Below are positions 44,640 to 55,290 of a stretch of 64,000 bases of DNA, one piece after another (position 1 is the first letter of the stretch; each line of letters opens with the position of its first letter). The notes beneath the pieces are model-generated. The model had not been told where the DNA came from and did not search any database. It was given only the letters and a program-made list of their open reading frames with translations. The stretch is from Melieria omissa (Eukaryota > Arthropoda > Insecta > Diptera > Ulidiidae). The stretch is taken from the NCBI GenBank assembly GCA_963971225.1, contig OZ020269.1, positions 27,445,783 to 27,509,782 of the forward strand. The letters are read 5' to 3'. A program made the translations under genes and the position numbers.

Positions 44640-45200
44640 AAGTCAGAAAGATCTCTCACTATGGAAACATTCAGAGCTTATCTATAACGAACAAGTCGTA
44701 ATGACGGAGTACCCGAGTAGGAACATTGAAGTCAGTTAGACTTGGATCAAACGGACAATCAACGAACCCACTAATAACGTACTTAGTAGTAGTAAGTAGG
44801 TACTTTTGCTTTCAAGAGACATGAAAAAGAATGGGATTGGAAAACTTTAGAGAACGAAGACCAAACTTAAGAAGTATTTCTTAAGGTCCAGAATGCGCTT
44901 ATAATAAGAGATACAAAATGTATTCTATACAAATGACGCATATTCGAATCGGGATCTTACAGAGGAGGTGTATAGGAGCTTTAGAGTAACGGGATCGAAA
45001 AACTCCTAAATATTACGGCGTACAAAGCCGAGTATTGAGTAAGCCTTCGAGATAATGGAATTGGCTAGTAATAAATAGTTTTGTGCCAAAAAACACACCA
45101 AGGTCTCTGAACTCCTTTACCCTGTTGAGCAATGTGATATGTGGAAGAATTTTTAACGATTTCAAAAAAGTCATATGACAGATTTTTGAATACATTTTTG
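44640..45200 (-). pseudogene. Jockey-like LINE reverse transcriptase, C-terminal half
   Basis: The minus strand encodes NRVKEFRDLGVFFGTKL near 45060-45110, the IKDLGVxFD block that follows the RT palm. Then, in a second frame, it reads FFDPVTLKLLYTSSVRSRFE with YASFV, and finally FNVPTRVLRHYDLFVID near 44680-44730. The order and spacing match jockey-type LINEs such as those with the FTDPYTLKLLYxSLVRxxLEYASxVW motif. The normal aspartate after LGVFF is glycine, a stop replaces the tryptophan after YASFV, and frames shift. The catalytic YADD region is missing. Confidence 0.78.
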
Positions 45201-45280
45201 CAACGGGGGCTGAAAATATTTAGAAAGATATTAGCGGTTCTAGATAGGCTGGATTCCTAGAAACTCCCCTGGCCACTTAA

Positions 45281-45997
45281 GGCAGGTTCTCACCTTGTGG
45301 ATCCGAAAAAGTGCACTTTTTTTAGGAATTTTTTGAGAAAACGGTTAAAGATACAACGCTGAAAATTGTTTCTGGATATGAACACACATTTATTTAGAGA
45401 ATACAATTTTTAAAATTGAATGAATCAAAAAAAGGGGGGGAGGGGGCGTCCATCAGTGGCGGCATGTCGGCGAGGAGGTGTCCCGCTACCGGAAGTGATT
45501 CCGTCAAAACCCGTGATCGGAAACACAAAAATCGAACACATTCTTAATGTGTACCGTATTATCTATTGAATGAACCAAGATCGTGAAAAAAAAATCATAA
45601 TTACAAAAGTTATGAGGTTTTGAAAAAAAAATTAAGATTTTCGCATTTTTTTTCACTTATTATTTTTTTAAATAAACAATTTTCAATATTTTTGGCTGAT
45701 CGTGGTTCGTTTATTAGAAAAAACCCAAAGGAACATTTGGAAAAAATTTGGTGACGATTGGTTGATTCCAGCGCCTCCAATCACTTCCGTAAGGTCCAAA
45801 AATGTGGTTCTGAGAAAAACGCGTTTAAAGTTTAAAGCGCGCTTGGCCGGTGCTCTACACTGCTCTATGTAACAGCCTGTAACTTTTGTAATTTTTCAGA
45901 TTTTGATCTGAAATTTCTGAAGCACATTTTGGAAACATATATCTACGCGATAAGGCAAAAAAAAATTGTTTTTTTTTCCACAAGGTGAGAACCTGCC
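45281..45997. mobile_element. TTAA-flanked MITE, 717 bp
   Basis: Left end GGCAGGTTCTCACCTTGTGG is repeated inverted at the right end without mismatch over at least 20 bp. TTAA lies on both sides (45277-45280, 45998-46001). The interior has GCGTCCATCAGTGGCGGCAT and GAGAAAAACGCGTTTAAAG but no coding similarity. Length and target match the element at 23562, but the termini differ, so two related groups used the same type of transposase (inferred to be piggyBac-like). Confidence 0.78.
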
Positions 45998-46002
45998 TTA
46001 AT

Positions 46003-46845
46003 TGGGCTTCCCAATTTTCTCAATCGACTTCTCTCCTGGTGACTTGAACCTTCGTCTACTCGAGTGGGTCTATATGCTTAATGGTTCACAACTTATTCTG
46101 ATCACATTAACCTCGAGAAGGTACTTAATGGTCCATAAGTCATCCTTCATTGGGACGACTTCAGTGTTGGCGACTTTAACCTTCATTCACAACTCGTTCT
46201 GATGACTTTAACTTTCATTAACTCAAAAAAGGTGCTTTATGATCCATAAGTTATCCTTCATTGGGCTGCTTTTCGGGCATAAGATGAGGCGGACTAGTCG
46301 TCCAGAGGTCTGCCGTAGTCATCGACTTTAATCCTGGTGACTTTAACCTTCGTAAACTCGAGTGGGGCTTTATGCTCAATGGTTCACAACTCATCCTGAT
46401 GGCTTTAATATTTCTTAATTAAAAAGTTGCTTTATGATCCATAAGTCAACCTTCATAGGGCTCCTTTTCGGGCCTTAGACAAGGCGAACTAGTCATCCAG
46501 AGGTCGGTCGGAGCCATCGACTTCGATCCTGGCGACTTAAACCTTTGTAAGCTCGAGTGGGTATTTACCCTTAATGGCTCATAACTTATTGTGATGACTT
46601 TAACCTTCAATAACTCGAAAAGTTGTTTAATGGTCTATAAGTCATCCTTCATTAGGCTCCTTTTCGGGCCTTATACAAGGAGAACTAGTCGTCAAGAAGT
46701 CTGCCAGAGTCATCGACTTCAATCCTGACGACCTTGAGCTTCATTAACTCGAGTGAGTCTTTATGCCTAATGGTTTTAATGACTTTAATTTACATTAATA
46801 ATAAAAAAGTTGCTTTATGATCCATAAGTCATCCTCCTGTATGGT
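46003..46845. repeat. ~196-bp tandem repeat, about four copies
   Basis: CTTTTCGGGC recurs at 46269, 46464 and 46660 (spacing 195 and 196). Each unit contains TGACTTTAACCTTC, AACTCGAGTGGG, TTTATGATCCATAAGTCATC and CGACTTCAATCCTGG. The array starts directly beside the TTAA element. Unit identity looks moderate. It is not a known satellite to me. Confidence 0.8.
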
Positions 46846-47278
46846 TGTAGTTCCAAAATGAACCCCGATTTACTAGGTAAGACTGGACCACTGCACACTT
46901 TCTGTGTTGCTGTCTCAGCATCTTCGAGACAGCCTTTAAGTTTTATTTTCAACACTTGAAGTTTCCATATTTCCTAATAATTGCAGTCAACCACCTTAGA
47001 CTTCAAACTATGAGTCTAAGTTAAGAATATTTCAAGCTTCTGTGATCAACGGCTTTCAAAGATTAGCTCTAAATGATCAACAATTGCCTACTGCCCCACA
47101 ACTTCTCAGATGGAGCAAGTCTATCAATTTTTCAGCCATCTTTCCAGAGTGGAACTGCTGAGACCAAACCTTAGTTTGGTTCTATAGAAGCCCCTATGAG
47201 ATTTTTTTAAGGCTCCGATGTTCGATAACTTGGTATTGCTTTGTCTTTTGTCTCTATTCAGAAAAACACTCAATGAGG

Positions 47279-47930
47279 AACACCAACTGAAAACATTTTT
47301 AAAAAATATAAAAAAAAATCAAATAATTTTGAATTTATATAAATTAGTTTGAAATATTTTGATGAATTCTTAATTTTATAAATTTTATTTTATTATTAAT
47401 TACATAATTAATTATAAATTAGTAATATTCTAAAAATTTTTTTAATTAATTCATTAATTTGTTATTAAATAATCATTATTTAATGTATTATTAATTAATT
47501 TATATTTATTGTTTTTATTAATTAATTAATTATTAGTAATTTATTAATTAATAAATAAAAATAAGTTATAAGTAATTAATTGATTAATTAATAATAATAA
47601 AATTATTAGTAATTAATTAATTAATTAATAATAATTAAATTATAAAAATTAAATATAAATAAATAATAAGTTAATTAATAATTAATAAAAAAATAATAAT
47701 TAGTTAATACTAAATTAATTTATAATTAATTGATAGTAATTAATTAATAATTAATTAACAATAAAATAAAATTAATAAAATTTAGAATTAATTCAATTAT
47801 TTAATTAATTATTATTCATTAATTAATTAATTAATTTATTTATAATTTATAATTATTATTAATTAATTAATTATTATTTTAATTTTATTAATTTTCAATA
47901 TTTTGAGTTAAACTATTCTTTTTTAATTAC
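47279..47930. repeat. AT-only low-complexity region (TTAATTAA-rich)
   Basis: Over 600 bp almost free of G and C, built from ATTAATTA and AATAATAA motifs with many short palindromes. No coding or terminus signals. Confidence 0.9.
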
Positions 47931-49499
47931 TTTTTAAAACTAAACACTAACTAAAATAAAACCCTGTTTAAAAACCCCAACTTACTGTATCGAGCTAAAC
48001 AAAGACTTTTGCAAATAAAAACCAATAATTTCAAGTATTGTGTGCTTCTATAATTTTCCAAAGACTTATTGCTCTACCCTCGTATTTATTAGCAACACTT
48101 TGGGGCACCTGGTGAGAGCACAAACAAGAGTGGCAAAACATCAACAAACAAAGCAAACGCCCGCACAAGTATTCAGCCCCAACGATGCGTAAGCGTTGTG
48201 CTTAAATATGGCAAATAATTAGGAACACAAAAATGAATATGTATGTATGCCTGTGTGCTTATTGTGCATGTGTAAAGTTGCTGTTTGTAGACGGTGATTT
48301 TGTGGATTTTCTTTAATTTGTTGCTACAACCGTTTTGACTTGCGTACAGCAATTTCTATGCCAAAGTCAACAATAACATTAAAAAATCAGGGTTAATTAC
48401 AGACATGGGTGCACAATGTATCAAAGGCCAACTAAATTGCGCACTTTTGTGAATTTCTTGTCTTATTTTAATTACTTTTTGGTAGCTAAACACCTAAAGC
48501 GCTCAAGTGGGGTTGACCTGAACTCAGTTCATGTACGGTTTTGTGAGTCAAAGATAATTTCGGGTTTGTGTTTAAGGTGTGAATATGCATGGAAAATCGA
48601 GTTGAACAGTGGCTGCTGACATCTCGAGAGGCTTTGGTCGACTTTGGTTTGTAGTTGTATTTGTTTGTGTTTTTGTTTACTTTCGCAGCGCGTCGCTTGT
48701 CGGTTGCCATAGACATGGAAATTGTTGCAATTACGGCCCCAAAACAGTTCATTTAAAACCCCATTACGGTCTGAATCAGGCAGTCAAACTGATGCGGTGT
48801 ATGGCAACGATCGTTTCGAGCATTTAATTTTAAATATTCATTTTATTTCTCTCTATGTGTTTGTGTTTGTGTATGTGTGACACTGTGCTAATATTTGTGA
48901 TACTGTGGAGCAGTTCGTATTGTCATTTAATGCGACACAAAGTCTGCCTAATTTCGGCTTTACAACCCGGGAAGCAATTAATCACATTTACAATATACAA
49001 ATGCCCCCAAACCGACCGACAGCGTGTGGGGCTCTGCGCAAATAAAACACTTCGCAGTTTTATGTCATTCATTTGCAGGCTCACTTGCTTATCTTTGCCC
49101 GTTTCAGAGGCGCTTGAAATTAATTAAACAACTCGGTTGTGGTTTGCTTTTGCCACACTTATACACACACACGCAATGTGCCAAAGAGGAAGATGGTAAA
49201 AATGCGGTAGAGATATGTTGATGATTTCCAACTTCCTATGAAACCAGAGGGTGATTTCTTTCTTTCACCAGACAAATGATAAAAGTTTATGAAACTTTTA
49301 TTTCAGTAAGCAAGTCCAAACTTGCTTCTTACTCTTTAAAGATTAATTCATGTAACTATTGACCCCAACGCATATGGCTCCAATAGATACTTAGATGTGA
49401 AGTGATGTGATGTGAGACTGGGCAGGAAGGATACAAGACTCAGTCCATTTGGACCATTGTACTTTGTCTCCTACAGTTGAACGTCAAATTCAAACGGTG
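47931..49499. other. Noncoding DNA, no gene seen
   Basis: Unique-looking, with (GT)-rich sequence near 48855-48880. Open frames at 48416-49127 overlap and lack motifs. Confidence 0.45.
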
Positions 49500-49672
49500 G
49501 TTGGCAGTTTTCCTTTCACACTTGGAGTTTTTTCCATTGGCTGATTCTTGTAATTCTCATCTACTTCTTGCGGATAGCGATAGAAGTAGACGAGTGTTTC
49601 ACCGGAGCTAGGAGTCTAACCTGGGGCCTCGGTATCAGAAGCCAGCGCGGCAGCCACTGAAATACTTAGATA
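49500..49672 (-). mobile_element. tRNA-derived SINE, family 1
   Basis: Minus-strand head TAAGTATTTCAGTGGCTGCC and GCGCTGGCTTCTGATACC, decayed B box GGTTAGACTCC, body ACACTCGTCTACTTCTATCG. The 3' end is truncated. Confidence 0.72.
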
Positions 49673-49689
49673 GTAGGACTGGTTGTTCA

Positions 49690-49800
49690 TTCTTTGGTAA
49701 ACTTTCCAAACGAATCTCAGTCCGCCTTCCCGACCACTGCAACATCGTTCAGGCTATAACAATGACCGTACTGCAGGGCTTGAAGTGGATCTCTTATAAC
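49690..49800 (+). pseudogene. Possible LINE RNase H N-terminal fragment
   Basis: Encodes VRLPDHCNIVQAITMTVLQG followed by LKWI. I-clade RNase H domains begin with a similar FRLPDHCSVFQAE stretch, where the final E is catalytic; here it is replaced by I. Short, so weak. Confidence 0.4.
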
Positions 49801-49854
49801 CAACGAGCGAGGCCTGGTGGCTTTGCACCTAAATGGGCTCAATAAATCATGTTT

Positions 49855-51060
49855 CTCTTAACCCTTTGTTGATCCTGTAAAATTTTTATCAAAAAATACT
49901 CGTCTAGTTACTTCCCATTTGAAGTGCTTTCCTCGTATTTGAAATCAATCGACCTATTAAATCATGTTTCCCTATACTAAAATTTAACCCTTGATTTATC
50001 CCTTTAGATTTCGATTTTCAAAAAAAAAAATTAGAAAAACTGGTCGAAGTGATTTTATTAAGTTTGAAGCCAAAAAACTATGGAGTTTTTAACCTTTAAC
50101 CCTTGGTTTACTCCGGTAGATTTCAGTTTTGAAAAAAAAATTAGAAACACTTTTCGAATTATTTCTTGTTCGAAGTGTTGTTACTAAGTTTGAAGTCAAA
50201 AGGATACAAATATTTTGTTTTTCCATACAAAGCTTTAACTCTCGGTTTACCCCAACAGATTTCGATTTTCAAAAATAAAACACACTTGTCGAATTATTTC
50301 TTGTTCGAAGTGTTTTTACTAAGTTTAAAGCCAAAAGGCCTAAAAATATTTGACTATTCCATACAAACCATTAACCCTTAGTTCACCCCTTTACATTTTA
50401 ATTAAAAAAAATAAGAAACACTTGTCGCATTATTTCTTGTTCGAAGTGTTTTTACTAAGTTTGAAGGCTAAACATATTTTGTTTTTCCAAACAATCGTTT
50501 AACCCTTAGTTCAGCTCTTTACATTGTAATTAAAAAAAGTAAGAAACATTTGTCAAGCTTTTTGTTGTTCGAAGTACTTTTACTAAGTTTGAAGCCAAAA
50601 GGCTAAAAATATTTGATTATTCCATACAAACCATTAACCCTTAGTTCACCCCTTTACATTTGAATTAAAAAAAATGAGAAACACTTTTCGAATTATTTCT
50701 TGTTCGAAGTGTTTTTACTAAGTTTGAAGGCTAAACATATTTTTTTTCCAAACAATCGTTTAACCCTCAGTTCACCCCTTTACATTTTAACTAAAAAAAA
50801 GTAATGAACACTCGTCGAACAACAAGCCAAAAATATTTTGTTATTCCATACAAACCTTTAACCCCTTTAACCCTTGTTACCCTTATACATCGTTAGATTT
50901 CAGATAAACTTTTTTGTAGCCTTCCCGAAAAATTTAAAAATACGTGTCGAATTATTTTTAGTTTGGAGTATTTTCAATCCATTGCAGGTTACAATAATTT
51001 TACCAGGAACAAATTTCGATTATTTTTTTTTTTTTAGTTTGTTCACCTTTGGCTTCGATT
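49855..51060. repeat. ~130-bp tandem repeat, about eight or nine copies
   Basis: The block TTCTTGTTCGAAGTGTTTTT, or a variant, recurs at about 50164, 50299, 50435, 50563 and 50698 (spacing 128-136). Each is linked to AACCCTTAGTTCACCCCTTT, AAAAAGAAACACTT and ATTCCATACAAACC. Earlier, more diverged units begin near 49855. Open frames within are by-products. Confidence 0.85.
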
Positions 51061-51130
51061 TCGACTGAATGTCAATGTTGCATTTGTTTTTAGAAATATT
51101 TACGTCGACTTATTTTTGGTTTATTGTATT

Positions 51131-51190
51131 CAGTGTTGCAGCCGATTAATCGGCTTCGGCCAAAATGTCAGCTTCAGTAGGGCTCTATGT
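51131..51190. repeat. GCCGATTAATCGGC palindrome, related to 13.4-kb repeat
   Basis: CAGTGTTGCAGCCGATTAAT opens a perfect 16-bp palindrome AGCCGATTAATCGGCT at 51140-51155, followed by TCGGCCAAAATGTCAGCTTC. Shares the core with 11950 and 13415. The CAGTGTTGC start recalls hAT ends, but no partner end is seen. Confidence 0.5.
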
Positions 51191-51249
51191 AAATGTTGGT
51201 TGTTTTTTGTGTACTAAAAATTACGTTATAAACTTCGTTCACTCGTTCA

Positions 51250-51675
51250 ATGAATGAATTTCTTCAATGGACAAAATCGTTCGAAGCAACTCTATTAAAA
51301 CTCAACTTGGGTTGGTATTCCATCAGCTTAGTGGTTGCTGTGTTAACGGGGCTCTGTCTAATGGGCAGAACCGCTAAAAGACTGGAGTTGCCATACGATT
51401 TTTGTTGCGGTTGTTGCTTTGAAGAAGCAGAACAAACGGTGTTGCACTTTATGTGCCAATGTTTCCGTCTAACCAGAAGAAGAAGAACTATTCAGGCTTT
51501 TCGTTTTACACCGTCTTAATCATTCTTTCAGGTTTGGAATTGGAATTTTTATGGTTCTCAGCATTGTAAAAGTTGTATAATCTAACATTTTAACAGAAAG
51601 TTTCAATCTCTCAATAGAAGACTGCCACTCCAACGTAACCGAACCTAATTCAATTTAACCTAACCCAACTTTACG
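51250..51675 (+). pseudogene. LINE C-terminal domain with TAACC-like 3' tail
   Basis: Encodes VVAVLTGLCLMGRTAKRLEL, then CCGCCFEEAEQTVLHFMCQC and LTRRRRTIQAF, matching the LTGH and terminal Cys/His region of I-clade ORF2. It resembles the copy at 26135 (GILTGLCLIGTHARSLGL). A stop at 51517-51519 closes it. About 110 bp later come AACCGAACCTAATTCAATTT and AACCTAACCC, a degenerate TAACC-type tail, in the correct orientation. Confidence 0.75.
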
Positions 51676-51791
51676 CCTCAATTTCAATTTCACTTTAACT
51701 TACATTTTGAAATACTTTTGCGAGCATCTAATTTCAACATCACTTGCACAGACAATTAAACCACACACACAAACATATAAATATCTACATA

Positions 51792-52347
51792 CCAGGTATG
51801 CGCCTATGAAAACGACATCTAGCGGTAAATAGCCGAATATTTATAAACTTCGGAACCGTACCAAATGTCATGTTTACTTCTTCTGTCATATGTCAACAAT
51901 ATTCAGTTCACAATTTGTCAAGTTTCATCCAACAACGCATTGTTTGACGCTCCGGAAAATGTCGGATTACGTGCCTACAAATTACGATTTGCGGACACAG
52001 TTAATTTTGTGTTACCATTTGAAGAAAAACGCTTCTGAATCGCATCGAATGCTTGTGGAAGCTTACGGCGAGCATGCTCTTGGTCGCACACAGTGTAACG
52101 AGTGGTTCAATAAATTTAAAAGTGGTGATTTTGATGTGAGAAACGAGGAGTGTGGCCGGCCACCAAAAAAGTTTGAAGACGCCGAATTGCAAGCATTGCT
52201 CGATGAAGATGATGGCCAAACGCAAGAACAGCTCGCAGAACAATTGGGTGTTGACCGTCGGACCGTCGGAAAACGTTTAAAAGCAATGAGAAAAATTTTA
52301 AAGGTTTTTTTCAAAAATAATTACCGGTTTCATATGCGCATACCTGG
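51792..52347 (+). mobile_element. Internally deleted mariner (mauritiana-like), 556 bp
   Basis: Ends CCAGGTATGCGCCTATGAAA and, inverted, CCAGGTATGCGCATATGAAA differ by one base; TA is on both sides (51790-51791, 52348-52349). Inside is the 5' part of a transposase gene that stops at a deletion joining it to the right end. Expected full length is about 1.3 kb. Confidence 0.9.
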
Positions 52348-52369
52348 TACACATGCAACCAATGACTAA
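51959..52369 (+). pseudogene. Mariner transposase, N-terminal DNA-binding half
   Basis: From ATG 51959 the frame encodes YHLKKNASESHRMLVEAYGE, then CNEWFNKFKSGDFDV and ELQALLDEDDGQTQEQLAEQ with LGVDRRTVGKRLKAM. This is the complete two-part helix-turn-helix domain of a mauritiana-type mariner transposase with no stop up to about residue 115. The catalytic domain is deleted; about 20 codons of terminal sequence follow, and the stop lies beyond the element. An upstream ATG at 51890 is in the same frame but reads through 5' UTR. If expressed, the product could bind ends without cutting, which is speculative. Confidence 0.88.
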
Positions 52370-54059
52370 GTGTTGTCAGCATCCTAAGTCATTCACCTGT
52401 TCTCACTAAAAAATTAATGTTGGCTTTAAATTGGCTGCTCACTGCTCAGTTCTAATTCACTTTTGTTTTTGTTGTTTTACTTTTAGTCTGTCACTTTACT
52501 TACTTTCACTTCTTATTGGTTTATTTGGCTTCGTTTTGCTTCACTTCTGAGTCAGTGTTGCCTTTGCATTTGATTTCAGTACAGAATGCTTTGCCTGTTG
52601 TTTGGTTTGTGGTTCAAATGTCAAATGTGACTTTGGGCCATAAATTCACATTGAAAAAAAATTAATTTAGAGATAGCAGACCGAGGTTGACCGCCAAATG
52701 GCATCGCCGCAGAATGTTGCAATAAATCAAAACTCGCGAAAAGCTCACATGAATGAAAGGGAATGAAGCAGCAAAAGGTGAACAGATTGTTTGTGTATGA
52801 AAAGTTCGCATTTACAAAGTTTTATTATAAAATGATGCAATAATTTTTGTCAGAATTTGTTAATTGTTGATTGTTTTATTTATGAAATAATTCTCCTAAT
52901 TTTTGCTCATTTCGTTTTCACTCAATGTGCACTCTTGAATGCCATTAAAACGTACGGCTTTAAATTATTTAAAATTGCAATAGTTGAGCAAATTTATCTA
53001 ATTACTGCAATGCTGTTGCCAAGTAGCCAGTCAAGGCTTAGGTCCTCAGCCAATGGACATCATTAGGCAGTTGGAGTACAACTGAGTATTTGCTCGTTCG
53101 ATGTTCAAGCAAATAATCGCACATCGAATAGTGAAATCAATCCGATGTGGCCATAAGCATGAACGCTTGGCACATTGGTTGAGGGCTATCGATGTGCCAC
53201 AAATAACCAGCCAACATAATCAGAAACGCATCAATCACAGACATATGAAACTTTAATTCACCGCTCCGTAAATAGACGACAGAACAAACAACGTGCACCA
53301 ACGCTAAGCGTACAGACACACCAGGCGGCACGCACCACCTCCCTCTCCTCAAAGCACATTGACGATGCATCGATACATACAACACACAACAGAAAATCAT
53401 CAAAACGACCAACAAACATGGCGGAAATGGCAAAAGTTGTGCCACAATAAGCAAAATGTATAACATGTGGCAGTCGTGTGTGTGTGCGTGTGTGTGTGGC
53501 CGGAAGCAGTAAGTGAACTGTCAACAGCGCTCGAAGAGATCATTAAGAGCAACCAGACGGAGGCGGTCAGTAAGCTGCAAGAAATTCGATAGCAATGGAG
53601 ACAATACGTAAATAATTTTGGTCAATGTTAATACCACACAGAAAGGAGAGCAACGAACGATGCCTTCAAGTGCCAATACAACGTTGAAGTGGTGAAACTT
53701 TTGCTCAAAATAAAATCATTTCACAATAAAACCAAGTTTAGGCAACTTTATTGAGCCACTTTGTCTACTTGAAACGAACTAATTGCCTTCAATTTTGGTA
53801 CTTTAATATTGGGACATTTGATTGCTACGTTTTTTAATAGCCGAATTGTGTATGAAAGTTTCTTCACAAAAAACTGTCTGATATGGATTTGTCTTAAAGT
53901 GCTTTCGATGTAGCGCGAACTTTCTGCAATGGTTCCGCGAACACAATTCGAAACAAAGTTATCAGCATTGGTGGTTCGTATGAGAATTTGAATTTAAAAG
54001 TAGCAGAAATGCCAAAATAGAAGCTCAATTCGCTCACAGCAACTACTTATACAATTTTT
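52348..54059. other. Noncoding DNA, no gene seen
   Basis: (GT)n lies near 53476-53497. Open frames at 53137-53524 overlap on the minus strand with no motif. Confidence 0.45.
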
Positions 54060-55290
54060 TACTTTGGCTCATTCACAACGAACTCAAAGATTCCTAACTC
54101 AAGCTGGTTTAATTACAACAAACACAAAATCTTCTTTATTCATTTACAACAAACTCAAAGTTCACGGGCTCAAACTCGTTCAATCAGAACAAACATAAAG
54201 ATCCCTGACTCAACTACAACAAACTCACAGTTCCCTGGCTTAAATTTAGTCAGAACAAACACAAATGACTTACAACAAACTCAAAGTTCCCTGACTTACA
54301 ACAAACTCAAAGTTCCCTCACTCGAGCTAGTTTACCACAACCAACTCAAAGATCCCAGGCTCTAGCTGACTCAATGACTCAGTTGGTGATGGTCTCGATG
54401 ACTCAACTACAACAAACACAAAGATGCCTGACTCAATCACAACAAACTCAAAGTTCCCTGGCACCTACTGGCTCAACTACAACAAACACAAAGATCCCTA
54501 CTCCATTAGAACAAACTCAAAGATTCCTGACTCAATTAGAACAAACTTAAAGTTCCCTGGGTCGCGCTGGCTCAATCACAGCGTGCAGAAAGTTCCATGA
54601 CTCAGAACAAACACAAAATTTCCTGACTTAATTACAACAAACTTAAAGTTCCCTCATTCGACCTGGTTCACCACAACCAACTCAAAGTTTTCGGCACTCG
54701 CTGACTCAATTAGAACGAACTCAAAGTTCCCTGACTCAATCACAACCAACCCAAAATTCCCTGGCTCTCGCTGACTCAATTAGAACAAACTCAAAGATCC
54801 CTGACTCAATCACAACCAACCCAAAGTTCCGTGGCTCTCGCTGATTCAGTTAGAACAAACTGAAAGTTGTCTGACTCAATTTCAATAAACTCAAAGTTCC
54901 CTGGCTCTCTCTGTCTCAATTACAACAAACTCAAAGTTCTCTGACTCAATCACAACAAACTCAAAGTTCCATGGCTCTCTCTGACTTATTCAGAACAAAC
55001 TCAAAGTTCCCTGACTCACTCAAAGTTTGCTGGCTCTCGCTGGCTCAACTACAGCAAACACAAAGATCCCTGACTCAATCACAACAAACTCAAAGACCAC
55101 TGACTCAATTAGAACAAACTCAAAGTTGGCTCGAACTGGTTCAATCAGAACAAACACAAAATTCCCTGACTTACTTACAAAAGAATCAAAGTTGCCTCAC
55201 TCAAGCTGGTTCACCACAATAAACTCAAAGTTTCCTGGCTCAAAGTTTCCTGACTCAATCAACTACAACAAACACCTTCAAATATTTCTA
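54060..55290. repeat. Minisatellite with alternating 30- and 40-bp units
   Basis: Units of the form AACAAACTCAAAGTTCCCTG with ACTCAATTAG or GGCTCTCGCTGACTCAAT. For example TCAAAG occurs at 54931, 54961 and 55001 (30 then 40 bp). About 1.2 kb, moderately degenerate. Frames 54971-55314 read as NSKFPDS-type peptides and are artefacts. Confidence 0.88.
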
